64,000 nucleotides of DNA from Thermus composti (GCF_014647535.1 NZ_BMPJ01000010.1:1-64000), one strand, 5' to 3'; shown: positions 1 to 8,362, counted from the first letter of the stretch. Translations and numbers: made by a program. Notes: generated by a model not told the origin, from the sequence alone.

Positions 1-60
1 GAAGTCACCCAAGAACTCTTGAAGCAGGCTAAGGGAGGGCGAGGAAGGAGTTTTGGGTAA
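1..60 (+). CDS. 3' end of an unidentified upstream gene (partial)
   Basis: Frame 1 is open from the window edge to a TAA at 58-60 and encodes a short basic tail ending in KGGRGRSFG. Its stop lies a few bases inside the start of the following SDR gene, the stop/start overlap typical of operons in this window. Too little is present to name a family, and a spurious reading is possible because the other frames stop early. Confidence 0.35.
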   Translation, partial: EVTQELLKQAKGGRGRSFG

Positions 61-734
61 AGCCCTGTTTTCTCATCACCGGGGCGGGCGGGGCCCTAAG
101 CCGGGCCCTCATCCCCGCCTTCCACCGGGCCGGGGCGCGGCTTTTCCTCTCGGACCCGAGGCCCGAGCGCATGGCGGAAAGGGCGGAGGCCGTGGGGGCC
201 AAGACCTTTGTGGCCGACCTCACCCGGCTGGAGGAGGCGGAGGCCCTGGCCCGCTTCGTGGAGGGGCAGGCCCCCCTTTACGGGGTGGTCCACACCGTGG
301 GGGGCTTCGCCGCCGGGCGGTTTTTGGACTCCGACCCTGGGCTTTACGACTGGATGCTGGACCTCAACCTCCGCACCACCTTCAACCTCCTCAAGGCCGT
401 CCTTCCCTACATGGAAAAGCGCAAGGAGGGGTTCTTCGCCGCCTTCGCCGCCGGGCCTGCCTGGACGGGCGTGGGCCCGGGAAGGGCCCTTTACACCGTG
501 GCCAAAACCTCCCTGGCGAGCCTCCTAAGGTCCTTGCAGGGGGAGGTGGAAGGGGTCCGTTTCCTCGTGGTCTACCCCATGGGCACCCTGGACACCGAGG
601 CCAACCGCAAGGCCATGCCCCAGGCGGACTTCTCCCGCTGGATCGCCCCCGAGCTCGTGGCAGAGATGGTGGTGGAAGCGGCCAGCGCTAAGGGCGGGAG
701 GCTTCTGGAGCTTCCCATCTACCCGCCCCTTTAG
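53..734 (+). pseudogene. SDR-family oxidoreductase, frameshifted near its N-terminus
   Basis: From about position 75 one frame encodes a short-chain dehydrogenase/reductase: an N-terminal nucleotide-binding motif (ITGAGGALS), an acidic residue ending beta-2 (LFLSDPRPER), and the catalytic YxxxK (YTVAK). That frame has no ATG, GTG or TTG between its stop at 30-32 and position 171. The other frame begins with a TTG at 53 and reads MGKALF. Removing one T from the TTTT run at 68-71 fuses them into MGKALFLITGAGGALS, a normal SDR start. Internal initiation at ATG 171 would lose the cofactor fold. The residue 13 before the catalytic Tyr is Gly, not the usual Ser, and NNAG is replaced by HTVGG, so even the repaired enzyme is atypical. 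A sequencing error is an alternative to a real mutation. The 3' end overlaps the convergent VanZ-like gene by 47 bases. Confidence 0.75.
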
Positions 735-1026
735 CCCCCACGTAAGCCCCGAGGAGGTCCGCCAGGAGGTCCAGGCCGAAGGCCTCCCGCCCGGGGACGA
801 AGCTTTGGTGCCACTCGTCCAAAAGGCCGTAGAGAAAGGCCCCCAGGAAAGCCGGCCCGAAGCGGCCAAGCCCCAGGCGAAGGAGAAGGCCCAAAAGGGC
901 GTAGGCCAGGAAGTGGGCCCCCTTGTCCCAAGGGTGGGGAAGGCCCGCCCCCGCCGTGGGCTTGCTGGAAAGCCAGAAGAGGAGGCCCATCTCCCCCAGG
1001 GCCAAGAGGAGGAAAAGGGGGCGCAC
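688..1026 (-). CDS. VanZ-like membrane protein
   Basis: A 112-residue protein with three or four hydrophobic segments and the VanZ signature: DKGAHFLAYALLG in the middle and DEWHQSFVPGREAFGLDLLAD after it. VanZ-family proteins are small integral membrane proteins; the founding member gives low-level teicoplanin resistance, but most relatives have no known function. I chose GTG at 1026 because it overlaps the stop of the upstream epimerase gene (TAGTG) and has GGAGG a few bases before it; a TTG at 1047 is the longer alternative. It appears to be the last gene of the minus-strand series, and its 3' end runs 47 bases into the convergent SDR gene. Confidence 0.75.
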   Translation of the reverse strand: MRPLFLLLALGEMGLLFWLSSKPTAGAGLPHPWDKGAHFLAYALLGLLLRLGLGRFGPAFLGAFLYGLLDEWHQSFVPGREAFGLDLLADLLGAYVGAKGAGRWEAPEASRP

Positions 1027-1418
1027 TACGCCTCCACCAGTTCCCAAAGCACCCCAAGGCCGAAGCTGGGGTGGAGAAAGGCCACCCGGTGCCCCCCAAA
1101 GCCGGGCCTTGGGGCCTCGTCTATGAGCCTGGCCCCTTCCGCCTTAAGCCGGGCCAGGTCCTCTTCTATCCGGGGCGTGGCGAAGGCCAGGTGGTGAAGC
1201 CCGGGGCCCCTCTTGACCAGAAACCGCCCCACGGGGGTCTCGGGGCCCAAGGGGGCGAGGAGTTCCAAAAGGGCCTCCCCCTCCCCCTCGAGGAGGGCCA
1301 CCCGCACCCCCTGGTGGGCCACCTCCCCTTCCGCCACCACCCGGAAGCCCAGAAGAAGGTAGCGGGCCTTGGCCGCCTCGAGGTCCTCCACGGCGATGCC
1401 CACGTGGTGAAGCCGCAT
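1026..1418 (-). CDS. mce: methylmalonyl-CoA epimerase-like VOC protein
   Basis: A 130-residue protein of the vicinal oxygen chelate (glyoxalase I/epimerase) superfamily. The opening LHHVGIAVEDLEAA, the central GPGLHHLAFAT, the LIDEAPRPG segment and the ending VAFLHPS..GVLWELVE follow methylmalonyl-CoA epimerase, including the histidines and terminal glutamate that bind metal. The enzyme interconverts the two epimers of methylmalonyl-CoA in propionate and odd-chain or branched-chain degradation. No mutase gene is in the window, so the assignment rests on motifs; another VOC activity is possible. A TAGAAT box 6 nt before the ATG suggests its own leaderless start, inside the end of the FAD gene. 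Confidence 0.75.
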   Translation of the reverse strand: MRLHHVGIAVEDLEAAKARYLLLGFRVVAEGEVAHQGVRVALLEGEGEALLELLAPLGPETPVGRFLVKRGPGLHHLAFATPRIEEDLARLKAEGARLIDEAPRPGFGGHRVAFLHPSFGLGVLWELVEA

Positions 1419-1422
1419 GGGG

Positions 1423-3060
1423 CTATTCTAGCCCTTCCAGCACCCCCTGGGCCGCCTGGCGCCCGCTGAAGAGGCACCCCCCCAGGAAGGTGCCCTCCAA
1501 GGCCTTGTACCCGTGGAAAGCGCCACCCCCAAACCCCGCCGCCTCCCCCACGGCGAAAAGCCCGGGCAAGGGCTCGCCCTTGGGGGTGAGGGCCCTTCCC
1601 TTGAGGTCCGTCTGGATGCCTCCTAAGGTCTTGCGAGTGAGGGTCCATAGCCTGACCGCCACCAAGGGGCCTTTCCCCGAGAGGAAGGGGTGGGGCTTGG
1701 CCACCCGGAAAAGCCGGTCTCCCAGGTAGCGGCGGAAGGCGTGGACCATGAGGACCTGGCCGTCCTTGGCGAAGGGGTTTTGAAGCTCCCGGTCCCTGGC
1801 CTTCACCTCCCGCTCCAGCCGCACGGGGTCCAAGGCCCCAGGGGCCAGGGCCTCCATCTTGCGCATGAGCTCGGAGAGGTCCTGGGCCACGAGGAAGTCC
1901 TTCCCCCGCTCCAAAAAGGCCCGGACGGGGGCCGCGGGGCCAAAGAGGCGGTTTTGCACCACCCCAAGCCAGCTTTTCCCGGTGAGGTCTGGGTTTTGCT
2001 CCGAGCCCGAGAGGGCGAACTCCTTCTTCAGGGTGGCCAGGTCCAGAATGAACCAGCTCCAGTCAAAGCCGGTGCTCCGCAGGTAACGCAGGGTCTCCAA
2101 TGCGTCAAAGCCGGGGAAGAGGGGGGCGGGGAGGCGCTTTCCCATGGCGTCCACCCAGAGGGGCGAGGGGCCGGGGAGGATGCGGATCCCGTGGCGGGTC
2201 CAGATGGGGGTGTGGTTCTCCACCCCCTCGGGGTAGTGCCACATCCGGTCCAGGTTTACCAGGCGGGCCCCCGCCCGCTCCGCCAGGAAGAGGCCGTTCC
2301 CGTCCACGTGGTCGGGGACCCCGGAAAGGAGCCGCTCCGGGGGCTTCCCCATGTGCTTTGGCCAGAAGCGGCGCACCAGGTCCAGGTTGGCCCCGATGCC
2401 CCCCGTGGCCAGGACCACCGCCTGGGCCCGGAAGCGAAAGGCCCCCACCGCCTTGCGGCTCGTGGGGGCCCCCCGGGGCTTGGGGTCCTCCTCCAGGACC
2501 ACCCCGGCCACCCCCACCGCCTTTCCCCCCTCCACCAGGACCTCCTCCACCCGGTGGCGGAGGAGGACCCTGAGGAAGCCCTTTTCCCCTAGGGCCTCCA
2601 CCCTTCGCAAGAAGGGGGCAAGGAGCCCTGGCCCCGTCCCCCAGACGATGTGGAAGCGGGGGACGGAGTTCCCGTGCCCCGTGGCCAGGCCCCCGCCCCG
2701 TTCCGCCCAGCCCACCACCGGGAAGAAGCGCACCCCCAAGGCGGCAAGCCAGGCCCTTTTCTCCCCGGCGGCGAACTCCAGGTAGGCCTCGGCGAAGCGC
2801 CTTCCCCAGGCGTCCTCCTCCCGGTCGTAGCCCGCCGCGCCCATCCAGTCCTGGAGGGCAAGCTCCAAAGAGTCCCGGATCCCTAAGCGGCGCTGCTCGG
2901 GGGAGTCCACCAGAAAAAGCCCCCCGAAGGACCAGAAGGCCTGCCCGCCCAGGTAGGGCTCCTGCTCCAAAAGGAGGACCCGCTTGCCCCTTTGGGCCAC
3001 CTCCGTGGCCACCACCAGGCCGGCGAGCCCCCCGCCCACCACCACCAGGTCGGCGTCCAT
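1423..3060 (-). CDS. FAD-dependent dehydrogenase (fumarate reductase/ketosteroid dehydrogenase-like flavoprotein)
   Basis: A 545-residue flavoprotein. It opens with a Rossmann FAD motif (VVVGGGLAGLVVATEVAQRG) followed by LLLEQEPYLGGQAFWSFGG, has the second FAD segment VLATGGIGANLDLVRRF near residue 220, and ends with GLFAVGEAAGFGGGAFHG and a C-terminal FAD-binding helix. This order is that of the fumarate reductase/succinate dehydrogenase/3-ketosteroid-1-dehydrogenase group; it matches a subgroup usually annotated only as FAD-binding dehydrogenase. The substrate cannot be read from sequence. It follows the polyferredoxin gene by 24 bases, so electron transfer between them is a reasonable inference. 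Confidence 0.8.
   Translation of the reverse strand: MDADLVVVGGGLAGLVVATEVAQRGKRVLLLEQEPYLGGQAFWSFGGLFLVDSPEQRRLGIRDSLELALQDWMGAAGYDREEDAWGRRFAEAYLEFAAGEKRAWLAALGVRFFPVVGWAERGGGLATGHGNSVPRFHIVWGTGPGLLAPFLRRVEALGEKGFLRVLLRHRVEEVLVEGGKAVGVAGVVLEEDPKPRGAPTSRKAVGAFRFRAQAVVLATGGIGANLDLVRRFWPKHMGKPPERLLSGVPDHVDGNGLFLAERAGARLVNLDRMWHYPEGVENHTPIWTRHGIRILPGPSPLWVDAMGKRLPAPLFPGFDALETLRYLRSTGFDWSWFILDLATLKKEFALSGSEQNPDLTGKSWLGVVQNRLFGPAAPVRAFLERGKDFLVAQDLSELMRKMEALAPGALDPVRLEREVKARDRELQNPFAKDGQVLMVHAFRRYLGDRLFRVAKPHPFLSGKGPLVAVRLWTLTRKTLGGIQTDLKGRALTPKGEPLPGLFAVGEAAGFGGGAFHGYKALEGTFLGGCLFSGRQAAQGVLEGLE
1425..1430 (-). promoter_or_regulatory. -10 box, leaderless promoter of epimerase gene
   Basis: TAGAAT on the minus strand ends 6 nt before the ATG at 1418; no ribosome-binding site fits between. 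Confidence 0.5.
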
Positions 3061-3072
3061 AGGTTGGGGGCT

Positions 3073-3078
3073 ATTATA
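3073..3078 (-). promoter_or_regulatory. -10 box upstream of FAD dehydrogenase gene
   Basis: A perfect TATAAT on the minus strand 12 nt before the ATG at 3060. The transcript would have a leader of at most a few bases, without a ribosome-binding site. Confidence 0.5.
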
Positions 3079-3084
3079 CCGGGT

Positions 3085-4038
3085 TCAAAGGTCGTACCAG
3101 GGGGGCCTGCCCCGGAAAAGCTCCAGCTCCTTCCCCACCTCTTCCTTGGGGGCCTCTTCCAGCCGGATCACTTGGGGCGGGCAGCTTTCCACGCAGGCCC
3201 CGCACCCCGTGCAGGCCTCCACCTGAAGCCTTAGGACGTACTCCTCCCCCTCCCTTACCCGCCTCACCGCCCCCGTGGGGCAGACGTTGGTGCAGACGGG
3301 GCATAGGGTGCACCCCTCCTCCACCCGGATCCGGGGCCAGCGGACCTCCGGGGCACGGCTTGCGGCAAGCCGCCGAAGCCGAAGCTCCGCCGGCAAAATC
3401 CCCTCCTCCTTGCCCTCCTCCGAAGCGGGCAGGGGGAGCTCGGGGATGAGGTCGGCGGCGGTACGCTTGGCGCTTCCCAAAAGGGCCTGGAAGAGCTCCC
3501 GCCTGCCCACCCGCTCCCCGGGAAGCTCCCCTTCCACCACCTCCACCTCCACGGGGAAGTAGCGCCTGGCCTCCTCCGCCATCCGCTCAAGGTGCTGGGG
3601 GACCTCCGGCCCCCCGATCCGGCAGGCCCCGCAGTCCCCCCGGGCGAGGACCACCTTGCCGAAGCGGCTTCCCGCCTCGGCCAGAAGCCCCGGGGTGAGG
3701 CGGCCCAGGCAAAGGACCTCCTCCCCCTTCCCTTCCGCCTTGGAGCAGCGAAGCTTCCCCTTGCCCCGGATCAGGGCCTCCTGGATGGCCCCAAGGGGGT
3801 ACTCCAGGGCGATCCCGGGGCAGACCCCGGTGCAGAGGCCGCACCCCGTGCACAAGACCTCGTCCAGCTCCACCCGCCACCCCTCGAGGCGCACCGCCCC
3901 CTTGGGGCAGGCCTGGTAGCACCGGTCGCACCCCCCCACGCTGTTCTTGTAGAGGAGGCAGCGGGCCTCGGTATAGCGGGGCCTCGGGTCCGTAGCCTTG
4001 AGAAAGGCGTTTAAGAGGTTATCCCAAAGGCCCATCAC
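3085..4038 (-). CDS. polyferredoxin with four 4Fe-4S motifs
   Basis: A 317-residue soluble iron-sulfur protein. The N-terminal half has a cysteine-rich segment with Cys27, Cys37, Cys40 and Cys44 (GGCDRCYQACPKG) and then CTGCGLCTGVCPG. The C-terminal third has CTLCPVCTNVCPTG and CTGCGACVESCPP. Between them is a roughly 120-residue linker with CGACRIGG, which may be a further metal or redox site. The pattern indicates an electron carrier for an oxidoreductase, plausibly the FAD dehydrogenase just downstream. GTG at 4038 and ATG at 4035 are both possible starts and overlap the stop of the DAHP synthase gene, so translation is probably coupled. The partner and direction of electron flow are unknown. 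Confidence 0.75.
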   Translation of the reverse strand: MMGLWDNLLNAFLKATDPRPRYTEARCLLYKNSVGGCDRCYQACPKGAVRLEGWRVELDEVLCTGCGLCTGVCPGIALEYPLGAIQEALIRGKGKLRCSKAEGKGEEVLCLGRLTPGLLAEAGSRFGKVVLARGDCGACRIGGPEVPQHLERMAEEARRYFPVEVEVVEGELPGERVGRRELFQALLGSAKRTAADLIPELPLPASEEGKEEGILPAELRLRRLAASRAPEVRWPRIRVEEGCTLCPVCTNVCPTGAVRRVREGEEYVLRLQVEACTGCGACVESCPPQVIRLEEAPKEEVGKELELFRGRPPWYDL

Positions 4039-5102
4039 CCCTCGGGGAGGAGGTCCCTTAGGGCCTCCAGGAAGCGCCCGAACTGGGCGAAATCCATCTG
4101 CTGCTGGTTGTCGGAGAGGGCCACCTTGGGGTTGGGGTGGACCTCCACGTGCACCCCGTCCGCCCCCACCGCCAAAGCAGCCCGGGCCAGGGGGGCGAGG
4201 AGGTCCGTGCGCCCGGCGGCGTGGGTCACGTCCACGATGACGGGGAGGTGGGTCTCCTGCTTGGCCAGGGCCACGGCGGAGAGGTCCAGGGTGTTCCGGG
4301 TCCAGCGCTCAAAGGTACGGATCCCCCGCTCCGCCAGGATCACCTGCTCGTTCCCTTGGGCGAGGATGTACTCGGCGGCGTAGAACCACTCCTCCATGGT
4401 GGCGGAAAGTCCCCGCTTGAGGAGGACGGGCTTCCTGGCCTTCCCCACCTCCTTGAGGAGGGCGAAGTTTTGCATGTTGCGGGCCCCGATCTGGAGGATG
4501 TCGGCGTATTCCGCCACCACCTCCACGTCCCTGGTGTCCATGACCTCGGTGACGAAGACCATGCCGAAGGCGTCCGCCGCCTTGCGGCCGATCTTTAGGC
4601 CCTCCACCCCGAGGCCCTGGAAGCCGTAGGGGCTCGTCCGGGGCTTAAAGGCCCCGCCCCGAAGCACCCGCACCCCCTTTTGGGCCAGGAAGCGGGCGGT
4701 CTCCATCATCTGCTCCTCCGACTCAATGGAGCAGGGCCCGGCGATGAGGAGGGGCTTTTCCCCGAAGACCACGTCCTTCACCCGCACCCGGGTGGGCTCG
4801 GGCTTGTGCTTTTTGGAGTAGAGGAACTTCTTCTGGTCCTGGCGCTCCTCCAGGTCCAGGCTCGCCTGGAAGATCTCCTTGAAAAGCTTCCTTATGGTCT
4901 CGTTGGGGAAGGGGCCCGGGTTTTCGGCGGTGAGGTAGGCGAGCATCTCCTCCTCCCGCTTGGGGTCGTAGTGGGGGAGGCCGAGCTCGGTCTGGATCCG
5001 GCCGATCTCCTGCACCAGCCGCCCCCTTTCGGAAAGGAGGCGGAGGATCTCCCGGTTCACCCGGTCCACCTCTTTGCGCAGGGCCAGGATGCGCTCGTCC
5101 AT
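4035..5102 (-). CDS. aroG: DAHP synthase fused to N-terminal chorismate mutase
   Basis: A 355-residue bifunctional enzyme of the shikimate pathway. Residues 1 to about 90 form an AroQ-type chorismate mutase helix bundle (LRKEVDRVNREILRLLSERG). From about residue 105 follows a type I-beta 3-deoxy-D-arabino-heptulosonate 7-phosphate synthase: LLIAGPCSIES, RGGAFKPRTSPYGFQGLG, IQIGARNMQNF, PVLLKRG, and the metal-binding DVTHAAGRTD and GADGVHVEVHPNP. It condenses phosphoenolpyruvate with erythrose 4-phosphate; the fused mutase usually gives feedback control by chorismate or prephenate. A TAGAAT box 5 nt before the ATG suggests a separate leaderless start downstream of tatC. Confidence 0.92.
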   Translation of the reverse strand: MDERILALRKEVDRVNREILRLLSERGRLVQEIGRIQTELGLPHYDPKREEEMLAYLTAENPGPFPNETIRKLFKEIFQASLDLEERQDQKKFLYSKKHKPEPTRVRVKDVVFGEKPLLIAGPCSIESEEQMMETARFLAQKGVRVLRGGAFKPRTSPYGFQGLGVEGLKIGRKAADAFGMVFVTEVMDTRDVEVVAEYADILQIGARNMQNFALLKEVGKARKPVLLKRGLSATMEEWFYAAEYILAQGNEQVILAERGIRTFERWTRNTLDLSAVALAKQETHLPVIVDVTHAAGRTDLLAPLARAALAVGADGVHVEVHPNPKVALSDNQQQMDFAQFGRFLEALRDLLPEG

Positions 5103-5107
5103 GGGCT

Positions 5108-5113
5108 ATTCTA
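5108..5113 (-). promoter_or_regulatory. -10 box, leaderless promoter of aroG
   Basis: TAGAAT on the minus strand 5 nt before the ATG at 5102, in the short gap after tatC. Confidence 0.5.
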
Positions 5114-5135
5114 TGGCGGAAGGGCTAGCCCCCTG

Positions 5136-5876
5136 TCAAGCCGCCTCCTGGGGCCTCTGCCTTTCCGCGAGACGAGCCACCAGGACGGAGATCCAGTAGA
5201 GGACGAGAAGGGGCAGGGTGACGATGGAGAGGGAGACCACGTCCACCGTGGGGGTGATGACCGCCGCCAGGGTGAGGAGGAGGACCACGGCGATGCGCCA
5301 GTTGCGGGCGAGGAAACCGGAGGAGAGAATCCCCAGGCGGGCCAAGAGGTAGCTCACCACCGGCATCTCAAAGACCAGGCCCATCACGGTCATCATCATG
5401 AGGATCTGGCCCATGTAGCGGCCGATGGAGATCTGGGGGGTGACCACGTCCCCAAGAAAGCCCAGGAGGAAGGGTATGGCGAAGGGCAGAAAGCCGTAGT
5501 AGGCGAAAAGGGCCCCCAGGGCGAAGCTAAACCCAGCCCCCAGGAGAAAAGGCCCCGCCAGGCGCTTTTCGTGCTCGTAAAGCCCGGGGGCGATGAAGGC
5601 CCAGACCTGGTAGACGATGAAGGGGAGGGCGAGCACAAGCCCCCCGAAGGCCGCCACCTTTAAGGAGACCAAAAAGGGCTCCGTGATGTCCAGGACGATG
5701 AGGTTGATCTGGACGCCGTTCTGCTTGGCCGCCAGGTCCAAGGGTCTCTTAAGCCAGTCCAAAAGGGGGACCCTAAAGGTCCAGGCCACCCCCGTCCCCA
5801 CCGCCCAGGCGAGAAGGGACCAGAGGATCCGGGCGCGGAGCTCCTCGAGGTGCTCTACCAGCGGGGCTTCCTTCAA
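5136..5876 (-). CDS. tatC: Sec-independent protein translocase TatC
   Basis: A 246-residue membrane protein with six hydrophobic segments. It has the TatC hallmarks: an N-terminal cytoplasmic segment with EHLEELRARI, the PLLDWLKRPL region after the first membrane span, and FVSLKVA/PFIVYQVWAFIAPGLYEHEKR, with the conserved acidic residue of the signal-peptide binding site. TatC recognises twin-arginine signal peptides of folded cofactor-containing exports. Its start overlaps the tatA stop by 4 bases (ATGA), so the two are translationally coupled. No separate tatB is present here; one TatA-type protein may serve both roles, as in minimal TatAC systems. Confidence 0.95.
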   Translation of the reverse strand: MKEAPLVEHLEELRARILWSLLAWAVGTGVAWTFRVPLLDWLKRPLDLAAKQNGVQINLIVLDITEPFLVSLKVAAFGGLVLALPFIVYQVWAFIAPGLYEHEKRLAGPFLLGAGFSFALGALFAYYGFLPFAIPFLLGFLGDVVTPQISIGRYMGQILMMMTVMGLVFEMPVVSYLLARLGILSSGFLARNWRIAVVLLLTLAAVITPTVDVVSLSIVTLPLLVLYWISVLVARLAERQRPQEAA

Positions 5877-6097
5877 GCCTTGGGCTCCTCCTTCTTGGCC
5901 TCGGCGGCCACGGCCGGCTTGGGCTCCTCCTTAACCTCCACGCTTTTTTCCAGCTCCTCGCGGATCTCCTGGGCCCCCCGCCTAAACTCCCGGATGCTCT
6001 GGCCCAAGGAACGCCCAAGCTCCGGGAGCTTCTTGGGCCCGAAGATGAGGAGGGCCACCACCAGGATCACCAGGATTTCCGGCATGCCCAGGTTCAT
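5873..6097 (-). CDS. tatA: Sec-independent protein translocase TatA
   Basis: A 74-residue protein with the TatA layout: a short N-terminal transmembrane helix (EILVILVVALLIFG), the hinge PKKLPELGRSLG, an amphipathic helix (IREFRRGAQEIREELEK) and a charged tail rich in Lys, Glu and Ala. It forms the pore component of the twin-arginine translocase with TatC, encoded immediately downstream. A TACACT box lies 6 nt before the ATG, so the tat pair can be transcribed separately from glmU upstream. Confidence 0.95.
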   Translation of the reverse strand: MNLGMPEILVILVVALLIFGPKKLPELGRSLGQSIREFRRGAQEIREELEKSVEVKEEPKPAVAAEAKKEEPKA

Positions 6098-6103
6098 GCT
6101 CTA

Positions 6104-6109
6104 AGTGTA
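6104..6109 (-). promoter_or_regulatory. -10 box, leaderless promoter of tatA
   Basis: TACACT on the minus strand 6 nt before the ATG at 6097, in the gap after glmU. Confidence 0.5.
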
Positions 6110-6129
6110 CCACCCGCCCCTGAAGGGAA

Positions 6130-7491
6130 TCACTCCTCGCCCAGCTTCCTCAGGGCGTAGCCCTCGAGGTTCCGCTGCCTCCCCCGGGCCACGGCCAAGG
6201 CCCCGTCGGGCACCTCCTGGGTGATCACGCTCCCCGCCCCCACCAGGGCCCGGTTCCCCACCTTGACCGGGGCCACCAAGACGCTGTTGGAGCCGATGAA
6301 GGCCTTCTCCCCGATCTGGGTCTTGTGCTTGCGCTTGCCGTCGTAGTTGGCGGTGATGACCCCGGCCCCGATGTTGGTCCCCGCCCCCACCTCGGCGTCC
6401 CCCAGGTAGGCGAGGTGCCCCGCCTTCACCCCAGGGTGAAGGAGGCTATTCTTCACCTCCACGAAGTTCCCCACGTGGACCTCCTCCCTAAGGACCGCCC
6501 CCGGGCGAAGCCGGGCAAAAGGCCCGGCGGAAGCGCCTCCGTGGAGGTGGGCGCCTTGGGCCACGGTGTGGGCCTGGACCTTGGCCCCGGGTTCCAAAAC
6601 CGTGTCCTCGAGGACCGCGTAAGGCCCCACCTCGCACCCCTCCCCAACCCGGGTCTTCCCCTTGAGGACCACCCCGGGCCAGAGGACCACATCGGGAGCG
6701 AGCTCCACCGAGGGCTCCAGGTAGATGGTCTCGGGGAGGACCATCCGCACCCCCTTTTGCATCCAAGCCCGGCGAAGCCTCTTAAGAAGCACCCCCTCCA
6801 CCCGGGCGAGTTCCTCGCGGGTGTTCACCCCCAAGGCCTCCTCCGCCACACCCCGCACCGCCTCCACCCTTTTGCCGTGGACCCGGTAGATGGCGATGAG
6901 GTCGGGGAGGTAGTACTCCCGGGCGGCGTTTTCGTTTCTCACCTCCCTTAGGGCCTGGAAGAGGAAGCCGTCAAAGGCGTAGGCCCCGGCGTTCACCTCC
7001 CGGATGGCCTTCACCTCGGGGGAGGCGTCCTTCTCCTCCACGTTGGCCAAGACCTCCTCCCCCTCGCGGAGGATGCGGCCGTAGCCCGTGGGATCAGGGA
7101 GCTCCACGGTGAGAAGGGCCATGCCGGCCCCCGCCTCCACCCGTTCCAAAAGGGCCCTTAAGGTTTCCGGGGTAAGGAGGGGGGTATCCCCCTGGGTTAC
7201 CAGAAAAGGCCCCGGGAAGCCCCTAAGGAGGCTTTCCGCCTGGAGGAGGGCGTGGGCCGTCCCGAGCTGCTCTTGTTGCCAGGCCACCTCCACGGGGTAG
7301 CCCTTTAGGGCCTCCGCCACCACCTCGCCCCCGTGGCCCACCACCACCACGAGCCTTTCGGGCTTTAAGGCCAAGGCGGCCTCGAGGGCGTAGTGGAGCA
7401 TGGGTTTGCCCAAAAGGGGATGCAGGACCTTGGGCAGGCGGGACTTCATCCGGGTTCCCTGCCCCGCGGCCAGGATCACGTGGGCGTGCAT
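6130..7491 (-). CDS. glmU: bifunctional GlmU (UDP-GlcNAc synthesis)
   Basis: A 453-residue enzyme. The N-terminal pyrophosphorylase domain carries LAAGQGTRMKSRLPKVLH and the downstream QGDTPLLT and VNAGAYAF segments. The C-terminal half is a left-handed beta-helix of hexapeptide repeats with the acetyltransferase motif NFVEVKNS and NYDGKRKHKTQIG. It acetylates glucosamine 1-phosphate and then uridylates it to UDP-N-acetylglucosamine, the precursor for peptidoglycan and surface polysaccharides. The length is normal. A TAGCAT box 6 nt before the ATG suggests a leaderless start even though lgt ends only 4 bases upstream. Confidence 0.95.
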   Translation of the reverse strand: MHAHVILAAGQGTRMKSRLPKVLHPLLGKPMLHYALEAALALKPERLVVVVGHGGEVVAEALKGYPVEVAWQQEQLGTAHALLQAESLLRGFPGPFLVTQGDTPLLTPETLRALLERVEAGAGMALLTVELPDPTGYGRILREGEEVLANVEEKDASPEVKAIREVNAGAYAFDGFLFQALREVRNENAAREYYLPDLIAIYRVHGKRVEAVRGVAEEALGVNTREELARVEGVLLKRLRRAWMQKGVRMVLPETIYLEPSVELAPDVVLWPGVVLKGKTRVGEGCEVGPYAVLEDTVLEPGAKVQAHTVAQGAHLHGGASAGPFARLRPGAVLREEVHVGNFVEVKNSLLHPGVKAGHLAYLGDAEVGAGTNIGAGVITANYDGKRKHKTQIGEKAFIGSNSVLVAPVKVGNRALVGAGSVITQEVPDGALAVARGRQRNLEGYALRKLGEE

Positions 7492-7495
7492 AGGG

Positions 7496-8359
7496 CTATG
7501 CTACCTCCTTCCCCCCGGTGGGATGCCCCCGGCCCAGCCTCCGCAGCATGTAGAGGGAGAGGAGGACGAGGGGCAGGCTCACCACCTGGGTGGCGGTGAA
7601 AAGCCCGATGCCGAGCTCATCGTTCCGGTAGACGGGAAGCCACAAGGGGTTTAGGCGGAAAGGCTCCTCCAAAACCGAGCGCAAGACGCTATACCAGAGG
7701 AGAAAGTTCCAGAAGGCGTACCCCGGGAAAGGCCTTTTTTTAAGCCAGTAAAGGGAAAGGGGCAGGAGGATGACCCCCACCAAGGCCCCGTAGACCTGGG
7801 TCAGGTGCACAGGCCCCCTAAGGAGTTCCGCGCACTGGTACACCTGGGCGATGTCGTCAATGCCGGGGCAGACCCCGGGAAAGCCCTTGGCCCACTCGGG
7901 CCAGGTGAAGCCGATGGGCAAGGTGGTGAGGCGGCCTGCGGTGTCGGAGCCATTCATGAGGTTGCCCATCCTCCCGGCGATGATCCCCAAGGCCACCCCC
8001 GGGGTGGCGGCGTCCAGGTAGGGCCAAAGGGGGTAGCCCCGTCTGCGGTGGAAGTAGAGGAAGGTTAAAGCCCCGCCCAGCACCGCCCCGTGGAAGGAAA
8101 GCCCCCCGTGCCAGATGTAAAAGACCTCCTGGGGGTTCTCTAGGAAGTAGCCCGGCGAGGTGAGGACATACCCGAGCCGCGCCCCCACCACCCCGAAGAC
8201 CACCGCCCAGAAGGCCACCCGCTCAAAAGCCTCCACGTCCAGCCCCCAGGCCTGGACGCGGCGCTTGGCCAGCTCATAGCCCGCGAAGATGGCCAGGGTG
8301 AGGAAAAACCCGTACCACTGGATGCGCAAGGGGCCGATCTCAATCATGGTGGGGTCCAC
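7496..8359 (-). CDS. lgt: prolipoprotein diacylglyceryl transferase
   Basis: A 287-residue membrane protein with about seven spans. It has the Lgt opening [20 protein letters not shown], the [13 protein letters not shown] motif with the essential histidines, and the signature [15 protein letters not shown]. Lgt moves a diacylglyceryl group from phosphatidylglycerol to the lipobox cysteine of prolipoproteins. A central segment with [19 protein letters not shown] is a periplasmic loop. The GTG at 8359 has AAGGAGGT at good spacing before it, provided by the end of the glutaredoxin-like gene. Translation is therefore probably coupled. Confidence 0.95.
   Translation of the reverse strand: MDPTMIEIGPLRIQWYGFFLTLAIFAGYELAKRRVQAWGLDVEAFERVAFWAVVFGVVGARLGYVLTSPGYFLENPQEVFYIWHGGLSFHGAVLGGALTFLYFHRRRGYPLWPYLDAATPGVALGIIAGRMGNLMNGSDTAGRLTTLPIGFTWPEWAKGFPGVCPGIDDIAQVYQCAELLRGPVHLTQVYGALVGVILLPLSLYWLKKRPFPGYAFWNFLLWYSVLRSVLEEPFRLNPLWLPVYRNDELGIGLFTATQVVSLPLVLLSLYMLRRLGRGHPTGGKEVA
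7498..7503 (-). promoter_or_regulatory. -10 box, leaderless promoter of glmU
   Basis: TAGCAT on the minus strand 6 nt before the ATG at 7491, overlapping the end of lgt. Confidence 0.5.
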
Positions 8360-8362
8360 GGC

